NCBI GenBank assembly: GCA_024635555.1
Contig: JAGXIO010000012.1
Coordinates: forward strand, 1-42,903
DNA from: Saccharicrinis sp.
GTDB taxonomy: Bacteria; Bacteroidota; Bacteroidia; Bacteroidales; Marinilabiliaceae
DNA: 42,903 nucleotides
Direction of reading: 5' to 3'
Part shown: positions 1 to 10,267 of the stretch, in pieces
How positions within the stretch are numbered: the stretch's first letter is position 1
Layout: each line of letters opens with the position of its first letter
Position numbers and translations under genes: made by a program
The notes under the pieces: model-generated
What the model saw: the letters and a program-made list of their open reading frames with translations, nothing else
What the model was told of the DNA's origin: nothing
Database searches by the model: none

Positions 1-803
1 ATGTAGAAGTTCTCCAAAACGCTAAGATTCGTTGAATTATACTGAGTCCCATTACAAAACTCGAGGTAGTATAATACCGAATTCAGATATTCTGCGCCAT
101 AATTCATAATGTAAACCTGCCGGCCATATCCTGAATGCTGACCAAACATATAATCGTACTCAATACCCTCACCCTCGTTTTCGCTAAAAGATAGCAAACG
201 ATCCATTTCCGTTTTGAATTGCAGCATTTGATTGTGATTTTCGGTAAGGATACTTGCAATGAGCGACCCAATAATGATATCGGCCCCGTTAGCTCCTGTT
301 AATCTTCCCTCACTTGAATTTCCGAAACTCCAACGAAGGTATTTAACAGTTTTGTCCAGTAAAACCGGATCGGCTTTTATTTCATTAGCCATAAGCGTAA
401 CACCCTTTGACAGGCCTTTTGGATAATCAATATACCTGTACCACCAATTTGAGGCATTGTGATTTGTGTTAATCCAGTAATTCAGGCTTAACAGAAACTT
501 TGCCTTTACATCGGCATTGTTATAATTTGCGTTAGACGGATTTTTATAGGCTTGTGCCAAAGTAGACAAACGCTGAACATGTGTTCCTGGATCGCCGCTT
601 GTTGTGGCATAATCAATATCGGTAAAATTTCCGTTTGTGCCCATCAAATTCAATATCGATGTTACTGAGCTGGCAGAAGGATTTCCAGAGTATTGTATAT
701 ACATCCGATTGTAAATGGTTGTAAAGTCAGAGGCTCTTAGAGCATAAACATTACAAAAAAGAAAGAATATGAGAATAATTTTATAAGGGCGAAAGCTTTT
801 CAT
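1..803 (-). CDS. PL8-type polysaccharide lyase, 5' part only (cut by window edge)
   Basis: The frame is open from an ATG at 803 to the window edge, giving 267 residues with no stop. Residues 1-22 form a signal peptide (MKSFRPYK then a hydrophobic stretch). The rest looks like the N-terminal alpha/alpha-toroid of family PL8 (chondroitin AC, hyaluronate and xanthan lyases). Visible family motifs are NWWYRYIDYPKG at 119-130, TGANGADI with the candidate catalytic Asn172, and FGQHSGYGRQ...NYGAEYL with candidate His223 and Tyr235. These match the Asn-His-Tyr triad of PL8 enzymes. PL8 enzymes remove uronic acids by beta-elimination, outside the cytoplasm. A TATTTTTG box (885-892, minus strand) resembles the Bacteroidota -7 element. 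The gene points away from the rest of the cluster, so it heads a separate unit. Family assignment is fairly sure; substrate is not. Confidence 0.8.
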   Translation of the reverse strand, partial: MKSFRPYKIILIFFLFCNVYALRASDFTTIYNRMYIQYSGNPSASSVTSILNLMGTNGNFTDIDYATTSGDPGTHVQRLSTLAQAYKNPSNANYNNADVKAKFLLSLNYWINTNHNASNWWYRYIDYPKGLSKGVTLMANEIKADPVLLDKTVKYLRWSFGNSSEGRLTGANGADIIIGSLIASILTENHNQMLQFKTEMDRLLSFSENEGEGIEYDYMFGQHSGYGRQVYIMNYGAEYLNSVLYYLEFCNGTQYNSTNLSVLENFY

Positions 804-1077
804 TGTTGTATTAATTAATTATATGATTAAAAAATTGCTCGATAAAATCTTTTTAAATGCTCTTTAGACATCTCTCAATTCGTACAAAAATAGATTTAAA
901 TCCTATGTTTAAGGGTTCCTAATTATCCATATTTAGTGATATAATTGTGCATGACTTGATATATTTTACAAGTTTTTGTTTTAAAATTATTTGAGTGGGG
1001 TAACACTAAGTATTAAGGATAATATAATGTCGTATTATATAGGTTTTGTGTAAAAATATAGTTGTATTATTCTCATT

Positions 1078-1524
1078 ATGAGATATGTAACACTAAAAAC
1101 AGCAGAAATTGAAGCACTCGAAAGGCTTCAAAAAAACAGTACTGACAACACAGTCAGAAAACGCAGTCATTGCCTACTTTTGTCCCATCAAAGACGAACG
1201 ATTACTGACTTGTCGGGCATTTTTAATGTAAACAGGAGGACTATCGAACGTTGGCTCGACAGTTGGGCAAAAAGCGATTTCGATTCTCTTTCGATTCAAC
1301 CCGGAAGAGGGGTTAAAACCCGGCTAAAAGGCCTTGAGGCGGTGATTTTGGAGCAGTTGAAAGAACACAGTCGTAACCTAAAAAATGTATTGACCTATCT
1401 TGAGAAGCAACACAATATTGTAATCTGCAAAAAGACTTTGCAGAATTTTTTAAAAGATACTGGGCTATATCTGGAAAAGAGCCCGACTGTCCCTAAAGAG
1501 CAAACGCAACCATTTAACTCTTGA
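1078..1524 (+). pseudogene. IS630-family transposase relic (N-terminal half, frameshifted)
   Basis: The reading frame gives a helix-turn-helix region (RTITDLSGIFNVNRRTIERW, residues about 40-59) and the SIQPGRGVKTRL linker typical of the N-terminal DNA-binding part of IS630/Tc1-like transposases. Near 1460-1470 the natural continuation shifts frame: the alternative frame reads GYIWKRARLSLKSKRN, the expected IS630 sequence, while the open frame becomes nonsense. One extra G in the ACTGGGCTAT stretch would explain this. The DDE catalytic half is absent. The relic ends where the convergent PL1 gene ends (11-base overlap). A 7-bp palindrome (ATATAAT, spacer GTCGT, at 1022-1040) lies just upstream and could belong to the promoter or the element end. 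Not functional as a transposase. Confidence 0.8.
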
Positions 1525-2656
1525 TTCGCATAATTCCTTTAAGTTCACTATGCGCTGTTCCATTTTTTACTTCTTCAACTATACGCATATCGATGGCATC
1601 TTTTACTTTACTGGCCCCAGCTTGGTTCAATACACTTTCATACGCTTTTTTAGTACTTTCGGGCTTATACGACGAAACCTTGGACAACTTTTTCTTGAAA
1701 TAAAAAGCTATAGAATCCGATTCCATTTGTACACCCTTCAAATTATTTTGGCTTATTTCCTTGTTGGATTCAAGGATATTGTTGCTGAACCAAAAATGAG
1801 CATACGGAGCATAAAGCTCCAATAACCTAACACTAGCCGATTTTCTGGTGGCAGGTCCTGGTTTAAAGTAGTTATCTGTAATAATGTACTTCGCATTTTC
1901 ACCTGCATACATACATTTGTCGCCCCAATTATAAATCACATTATTCACCACCTCGGCATGTTCGGTTTCCGGAGTCGATTCGTTCCTACTCCCTTGTAAA
2001 CGAGGATTTTGGCTGGTGTGATGAGCCAATAAATTATGGTGAAAGGTGGCTTTCATGCCGCCCCAGATACCGCCATAACCATGAGCACCTTTTGAATGGA
2101 AACTATTATTGAGGCTCTCGCTAACTATACACCATTGCAGTGTTAGGTTTTCATTATCGTAAAGGGAGCATACTTCGTCTGTTGCCCAACTCAAACTACA
2201 ATGATCAACAATGGTATTTTTATATCTCGTACATGTAAGCGCATCCAGTTCGGATTTTGAACTATCTCCGGGGCGTATCCTGATGTACCTGACTATTACA
2301 TTGTCGGCATTAATGCGCAAACCCTGCCCGCGCAAACAAATTCTATCTCCCGGTGCCGACTGCCCTGCAATAGTGATATCATCATTATTTATAACCAATT
2401 GTGTTTTCAGATCGATATAGCCATTTATGGCAAAAACGATGGTGCGAGGTCCTTTTTTCTGAATTCCATCGCGCAAGCTGCCCTGGCCGTCGTCGTTTAG
2501 GTTAGTAACCGTATAAACAATACCACCCCTGCCTCCTGTTGCATATTTTCCGGCACCTTCTGCTCCAGGAAAGGCTGCCACCCCGTTTGATTGGCATGCG
2601 GCAACGGAAGGTAAACCCAAAACAATTCCTACTATTATAATTACGAATAACTTCAT
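1514..2656 (-). CDS. Pectate lyase-like protein, family PL1, probably C-terminally shortened
   Basis: This 380-residue right-handed beta-helix protein resembles PL1 pectate lyases of Bacteroidota. It has a signal sequence ending in a lipobox-like VAAC (Cys21), the family start AFPGAEGAGKYATGGRGG (28-45), VTNLNDDGQGSLRDGI (50-65), and NPRLQGSR (217-224) containing the candidate catalytic Arg219. PL1 enzymes cleave alpha-1,4-galacturonan by Ca2+-dependent beta-elimination at the cell surface or in the periplasm. The gene is the last of a GH28-GH105-PL1 set with 16 bases to the GH105 gene, so they are probably co-transcribed. Relatives usually continue past the conserved VKNGTA region; here the protein stops about 13 residues later, at the junction with an IS630 relic. 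The catalytic helix is complete, so activity may survive. Confidence 0.85.
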   Translation of the reverse strand: MKLFVIIIVGIVLGLPSVAACQSNGVAAFPGAEGAGKYATGGRGGIVYTVTNLNDDGQGSLRDGIQKKGPRTIVFAINGYIDLKTQLVINNDDITIAGQSAPGDRICLRGQGLRINADNVIVRYIRIRPGDSSKSELDALTCTRYKNTIVDHCSLSWATDEVCSLYDNENLTLQWCIVSESLNNSFHSKGAHGYGGIWGGMKATFHHNLLAHHTSQNPRLQGSRNESTPETEHAEVVNNVIYNWGDKCMYAGENAKYIITDNYFKPGPATRKSASVRLLELYAPYAHFWFSNNILESNKEISQNNLKGVQMESDSIAFYFKKKLSKVSSYKPESTKKAYESVLNQAGASKVKDAIDMRIVEEVKNGTAHSELKGIMRIKS

Positions 2657-2672
2657 CTTCTTAATTTAAATT

Positions 2673-3860
2673 TTAACGTTCCAATTCGATAGCTGCCAAT
2701 ATAAAAGGGGCTACTCCTTTTGTATCGTTGACCACTTTTTTCTCCGTCACATAATAATCAAATGAGCCATCGCGATAAGGGTTGCCACCTAGTCCACATC
2801 CGCCGCATATATCTTTCATTTGAATACTTCCGTCTTGATTTTCAGTAATTAGATATTTAATAATCCCGTCAAAGGTTTCATTCGCTATCTGCTTATATTT
2901 TGTATCCAGATATCCATTGTTGGCACCTTTGGCAAAAACATAGGCGAACATAGCCGAGCCTGAACCTTCCAGGTAATTGCCTTCTTTTTCACCACCGTCC
3001 AACACTTGGTACCAAAGCGATGTTTCCTCGTCTCGAACTCTTAGCAGAGCCTCACTTGTTTCTTGTAATATCTCAATTAATCGAGGTCTGTCCTTATGGT
3101 TTTCAGGTAAAAAGTCCAACACATCCACTATGGCCATCACGTACCAACCCATTGCCCTACTCCAAAAATGAGGCGACAAACCTGTTTCCGGATCACTCCA
3201 CTTTTGTTGTTTACTCTCGTCCCACGCATGGTACAACAACCCAGTTTTTTCGTCCCTAGTTTGTTTATAAATCAATTTTATTTGATGTGTAACCACATCG
3301 AACCATTCCGGTGCGTTAAACTCTTTAGCATATTGCGCTAAAAACGGCGATGCCATATATATACCATCCAACCACATTTGATTAGGATATATTTTTTTAT
3401 GCCAATAACCTCCGCTTTGTGTTTTAGGCTGATCGCGCATTTGTTGCACCAGTTGATCAATCACCTTTTTGTATTTTGCTTCGTCAGTGCGTTTATATAA
3501 TGTGATCACATTTTTACCTGGATTAACCCGGTCTATATTGTAATCGGAAAGCTTATATTTATATATTGATCCATCCTCACGGACAAAGTAATCGATATAG
3601 CTACGCATGTAATCCGAATATTTAGGATCGATATTACCAAGTTTATCGACCGCTTGCCCCAGAAATGCATAATCGTACTCCCATTTGACTTTTGTTGGGT
3701 TCAAATAATACACCAGGCTATCGTATTGATCCATTACGGCATCAGCCATTTTAATGGACCACTTTTTTCCCGGCTTGGCTAAATCGCTTGATTTATTGCT
3801 CTGGGCACTATTGCACCCCATCCAAATTACTAAGGATAATATGAAAATAATTTCTCTCAT
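2673..3860 (-). CDS. GH105 unsaturated rhamnogalacturonyl/galacturonyl hydrolase (lipoprotein)
   Basis: This 395-residue protein fits family GH105 (YteR/YesR-like) in length and motifs. QMWLDGIYM (161-169) contains the expected catalytic Asp165, and YHAWDES (210-216), HFWSRAMGWY (231-240) and GSGSAMFAYVFAKG also match. The N terminus is a short hydrophobic leader ending at Cys16 (IWMGC), suggesting a lipoprotein. GH105 enzymes hydrate the 4,5-unsaturated uronic acid left by pectin or rhamnogalacturonan lyases and release it as a keto sugar. That fits the PL1 gene 16 bases downstream. The start overlaps the end of the upstream GH28 gene by 4 bases (ATGA-type coupling), so translation of the two is probably linked. 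Specificity (rhamnose versus galacturonate in the +1 site) cannot be read from sequence alone. Confidence 0.92.
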   Translation of the reverse strand: MREIIFILSLVIWMGCNSAQSNKSSDLAKPGKKWSIKMADAVMDQYDSLVYYLNPTKVKWEYDYAFLGQAVDKLGNIDPKYSDYMRSYIDYFVREDGSIYKYKLSDYNIDRVNPGKNVITLYKRTDEAKYKKVIDQLVQQMRDQPKTQSGGYWHKKIYPNQMWLDGIYMASPFLAQYAKEFNAPEWFDVVTHQIKLIYKQTRDEKTGLLYHAWDESKQQKWSDPETGLSPHFWSRAMGWYVMAIVDVLDFLPENHKDRPRLIEILQETSEALLRVRDEETSLWYQVLDGGEKEGNYLEGSGSAMFAYVFAKGANNGYLDTKYKQIANETFDGIIKYLITENQDGSIQMKDICGGCGLGGNPYRDGSFDYYVTEKKVVNDTKGVAPFILAAIELER

Positions 3861-5521
3861 CGCTTGGTGTCATTAATTACATTTCCTTTTTGATAAACCC
3901 CGGATAGTTTGTCCTTTGACAGATATTTCACACCGGGAAGTATATTATCGATCATAAAAATCCCCTTGGTTTCTTGGTCAATTTTCAAGAAGGTATTCAC
4001 CTGATGGGTTTGAAAACAGTCTGCAATGAGTGAGTTGGATACCGACTTGAAGGAGATAACCGGCGCGTTTAACAGCTCCTGAGTAACGGTAATATTTCTG
4101 ATTTGAATATTATCCGAATTTTCAAATTCCAAAGGGATACCTTTGTCAACTTTGATACGAATGTTGCTCAGGTTGATATTTGAGGCATTATTTCCATAGA
4201 TACCCGTTTCGGCGTTGATATTAACATCGCTGATGCTGATACCTTCTATATATCTTTCCTTAAGACCCAAAAAGGCCATGGCCTGCGTGGCCTTGTTAAT
4301 GCGCACGTTCGATATGGACACATTCCGGATCGTGGGGGTCCGTTCCGAAATAGGCTCTTCAGGAGTTTCGTGATAGTGCATGTTCATCATGATGCCCTGT
4401 TTTAATATATCGTACATCACAATATTCGAAACACATATATCTTCAACAAAACCACCGCGACCCCTCATCGTTTTTATTCTAATTCCCCTATCGGTTCCTT
4501 TAAACACACAATTGGATATAGTGACACGCCGAACACTGCCCGACATTTCACTTCCTATTACAACACCTCCATGACCATCGAGCATAGTACAGTTGGTAAT
4601 GGTGATATTCTCGGTGGGCATATTGGCTTCGCGGCCGTCCTCATCGCGTCCCGCCTTAATAACGATGCAATCATCGCCCACACTAATATGGCAATTACTG
4701 ATTCTTACGTTGCGGCATGATGATGGATCTATACCATCTGTATTGGGTGACTCTTCGGGGTTAATGATTGTGATTCCGTCGATGGTAATGTTTTCAGAAA
4801 ATGCAGGCATAATAGTCCAGAAAGGTGGATTTTGAAATGAAACACCTTCTACCCTAACATTATTACACTTGTAGGGCATAAACAAGGGGGGACGAAGGAA
4901 ATTACCCATCTCTTTCAAATACGCATTTTTCTGGATCAATTCCTTATTGTTTTCATAAAAAAGCTTCTCCCATTTTGAGTTGGTTGATGCCTCCCCTCTC
5001 TTTAAAGGCCACCAAAAGTCCCACCATTTTTTTCCGTTCCCGTCAATTAATCCTCTTCCTTTAATGGTTATATTACTCGCATTGTGTGCATAAATAGGCG
5101 ATTTAAATGTCTTTACCCTGATTCCTTCCCAACGAGAATCTATCATCGGTAAATAATCATCGAAGTTATCCGTAAACTTTAATACAGATCCAGATTCCAA
5201 ATTCAACGTGATATTGCTTTTCATTTCAATAGGTCCTGTTAAATACTTACCAGCAGGAAAATATACTTCGCCTCCACCTGTATTATATAATGAGTCTATT
5301 GAAGATTTGATAATATCTGTACAAACTACATTACCTGAATTGTCGGCTCCTGCCAAGGCAATATTTATTTTGCCGTTTTGACCGTATGAACTAACCGAAA
5401 CAATAAACATAAAAAGCAACATGCCATATTTTAAAATAGTAAATCGCTTTTTATTTGTTCTATTTAAACCTTTGTCCATTTTTGTTTCCATCTTTTCTAT
5501 ATCTAATTTTAACTTTTTCAT
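3857..5521 (-). CDS. GH28 polygalacturonase-like beta-helix hydrolase
   Basis: This 554-residue GH28 protein has all canonical motifs: NTDG at 260-263 (Asp262), GDD at 282-284 (Asp283, Asp284), GHGG with His317, and RIK at 348-350. It is therefore expected to be an active inverting exo- or endo-galacturonidase or rhamnogalacturonan hydrolase. The first ATG gives a long charged leader before the hydrophobic segment at 31-47. ATGs at residue 11 or 15 would give a more usual signal peptide, so the true start may be 30-42 bases inside. It is translationally coupled to GH105 (4-base overlap) and heads the GH28-GH105-PL1 set, which together would depolymerise a galacturonan backbone. Confidence 0.92.
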   Translation of the reverse strand: MKKLKLDIEKMETKMDKGLNRTNKKRFTILKYGMLLFMFIVSVSSYGQNGKINIALAGADNSGNVVCTDIIKSSIDSLYNTGGGEVYFPAGKYLTGPIEMKSNITLNLESGSVLKFTDNFDDYLPMIDSRWEGIRVKTFKSPIYAHNASNITIKGRGLIDGNGKKWWDFWWPLKRGEASTNSKWEKLFYENNKELIQKNAYLKEMGNFLRPPLFMPYKCNNVRVEGVSFQNPPFWTIMPAFSENITIDGITIINPEESPNTDGIDPSSCRNVRISNCHISVGDDCIVIKAGRDEDGREANMPTENITITNCTMLDGHGGVVIGSEMSGSVRRVTISNCVFKGTDRGIRIKTMRGRGGFVEDICVSNIVMYDILKQGIMMNMHYHETPEEPISERTPTIRNVSISNVRINKATQAMAFLGLKERYIEGISISDVNINAETGIYGNNASNINLSNIRIKVDKGIPLEFENSDNIQIRNITVTQELLNAPVISFKSVSNSLIADCFQTHQVNTFLKIDQETKGIFMIDNILPGVKYLSKDKLSGVYQKGNVINDTKR

Positions 5522-5872
5522 GTAGCTCTGTTAAAATATTTTAACCATGTGTAATTTTTCAATACGTTATCAACATTAAACACTCATAAAGATACGTCTA
5601 TCCTATAATGAAGCAGGGTACATACTGTCTATTTTCGGTAGACAAATCGATACATTCAATGGGTGTCTTTTATTCTACACCTTCATTACTAGCCAATTAA
5701 TAAATAACGATGAATTCGTATTTTAACATCAGTAAAGGTTTAAATACATTAAAATGCTATATTTGGTACATGTATAAAACCAGACTAAAAGTGACAAAAA
5801 TTGTTGTATTATACCAATCAAGTGTTGAAAAATAACGAAAAAAAGTAATGTAAATAACTGATAATTAACGAA
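5522..5872. other. Intergenic region upstream of the GH28-GH105-PL1 set
   Basis: About 350 AT-rich bases lie between the GH28 start and the sulfatase relic. It should hold the promoter of the three-gene pectin set. A short inverted repeat (GTCTA, 7-base spacer, TAGAC, near 5636-5653) is the only structure noticed. No convincing coding sequence is seen. It probably also contains the scar of the deletion that removed most of the neighbouring sulfatase gene. Confidence 0.4.
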
Positions 5873-6070
5873 TTAAATTTGCTTAAATCCTTGAAAATCC
5901 GCATAACCTGCATCATCCAACAACAAAACGATGATGTTGGGTTTATTATATGTTTCGGTGTCAAGTTTAGACTTCGAGTTTTGGCAAGAAGAACTACCCA
6001 TTAACATCAAAACTGGACAAAGAAGTAGAATACTTTTACTTAGCCATCTTTTAACCTTACATGTTTTCAT
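5873..6070 (-). pseudogene. Sulfatase relic, 5' end only
   Basis: Sixty-five codons give a leader with a lipobox-like Cys and then KPNIIVLLLDDAGYADF, the first metal-binding motif of family S1 sulfatases (two Asp of the DD pair visible). The frame then runs out at FQGFKQI and stops. The C-x-P-S/T-R formylglycine motif and the remaining 400 or more residues are missing, and none is found downstream. In the other frame the last bases could read KDL, as in the KDLKTPNID that usually follows, which suggests a small indel before the deletion. It sits 75 bases after the GH2 gene's stop and in the same orientation, so it was once part of the same cluster. Confidence 0.85.
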
Positions 6071-6144
6071 TATTTTTTCCTTTTTTTTCTAAAGCGAAGA
6101 AAGAAGGTTTATTACAACCCTCTTTCCTCTACCATAACTAAATA

Positions 6145-9336
<3,192 letters not shown>

Positions 9337-9540
9337 TTAATGGTCAGATAGTATTTTCCAGCTCACTCTTTAACTTTTTTTATTTATACAAAAATAATTT
9401 AACAAAAAATAAAAGTGCGCTGATTTGTACGAAAAACTACATTTATTGGCTGCTATACAAATTTATCCATAAATTCGCACAATTTAGGTTGGTAGTTATA
9501 ATGAAAACGCTGGATAAGGTTATAAATTTATATTTTTCAC

Positions 9541-9575
9541 AAAAAAAAGGATGCCAGTCCTCCGGCATCCTTTTT
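9541..9575 (-). terminator. Intrinsic terminator, potentially bidirectional
   Basis: GGATGCC (9549-9555), an 8-base loop and GGCATCC (9564-9570) form a 7-bp stem flanked by eight A on the left and five T on the right. It can therefore work on either strand. It lies 16 bases past the stop of the minus-strand gene relic at 9591-9722 and upstream of GH2, so it most likely terminated the lost gene. Confidence 0.8.
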
Positions 9576-9590
9576 CTAACCAAGCAACTA

Positions 9591-9722
9591 TTATTCGGAG
9601 AGTTCAAGTGAGAACTCTTCGAAAACAACATTTCTATTTCTTACAACCAATGTATCTTTAACTGTGTGGGTTTCGTTATTTACAGCATCCGTATAGCTAT
9701 AATCCAGATATATTACATCACG
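9591..9722 (-). pseudogene. 3'-terminal relic of a secreted protein gene
   Basis: Forty-three codons end with a stop and read like the last beta strands of an extracellular protein (DVIYLDYSYTDAVNN, then KDTLVVRNRN and VFEEFSLELSE). The frame is closed by TAA just upstream at 9723-9725 and there is no start codon, so only the 3' end remains. A good terminator directly follows. The pattern (LDYSYTD ... DTLVVRNR ... FEEF) resembles the C-terminal region of PUL surface glycan-binding proteins, but I cannot name the family. Confidence 0.55.
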
Positions 9723-9834
9723 TTATAAAATGAGAAACTTTGACCAATACATTGTAAAATTAATAGAGTTAATATTTCCAAGACGTCGTAATATTCCTTA
9801 TCTTTATATTTTCATAGATTAGATTTAAGTTTGA

Positions 9835-9866
9835 GGAGCGTTTCCAATGGGAGACGCTCCTTTTTT
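9835..9866 (+). terminator. Intrinsic terminator on the plus strand
   Basis: GGAGCGT (9835-9841) pairs with ACGCTCC (9854-9860), extended by imperfect pairing in the loop, and is followed by six T. No plus-strand gene ends just before it; the 110 bases upstream hold no recognisable coding sequence. It is either an orphan left by gene loss or the end of a short untranslated transcript. Confidence 0.65.
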
Positions 9867-9922
9867 ATTGTCTTTTTAACTATTTTAGCAGTTTGTTATA
9901 AAAACCATACATTAACATTGCA

Positions 9923-10258
9923 CTACCGGTAAACATAGAACAATTGATACACGGCAAAGCCGTTGAATGGGAAAGTCTGGAATTTAAACGAGGCTGGAAC
10001 CCTGAGGAGATAGTTCATACCATTTGTGCATTTGCCAACGATCTGAATAATTGGGGCGGTGGCTACGTTATTGTTGGCATCGACGAAAATAAAGGTCAGG
10101 CCTTGTTACCCCCGCATGGTATTGAGGAAAACCAAATCGATAGTATCCAGGGGCACATTGTACAACTGGCACATCAAATATCACCCAACTATTTTCCTAT
10201 TACCCAACCCTACGTACTTCACGAAAAGCATATTTTGGTGTTATGGTGTTCAAATTTT
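9923..10258 (+). pseudogene. AlbA_2 (Schlafen-type) DNA-binding domain protein, truncated at both ends
   Basis: The frame reads LPVNIEQLIHGKAVEWES, then EFKRGWNPEEIVHTICAFAN, NWGGGYVIVGIDEN and HILVLWC. This is the start of the AlbA_2 domain found at the N terminus of roughly 400-550-residue putative transcriptional regulators with a C-terminal ATPase-like domain. No ATG precedes the homology, and an in-frame TAA lies at 9899-9901. Homology stops after LVLWC, where the expected glycine- and proline-rich stretch is replaced by unrelated residues next to the 3' end of the convergent gene at 10268. It is a relic of a gene unrelated to glycan use, which suggests this point is a rearrangement junction. 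Confidence 0.8.
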
Positions 10259-10267
10259 TCATTGATT

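Noticed and set aside
5873-6070. Small secreted protein between GH28 and GH2
   Set aside because: The residues after the leader match the first metal-binding motif of sulfatases, so it is a truncated sulfatase and not a distinct small gene.
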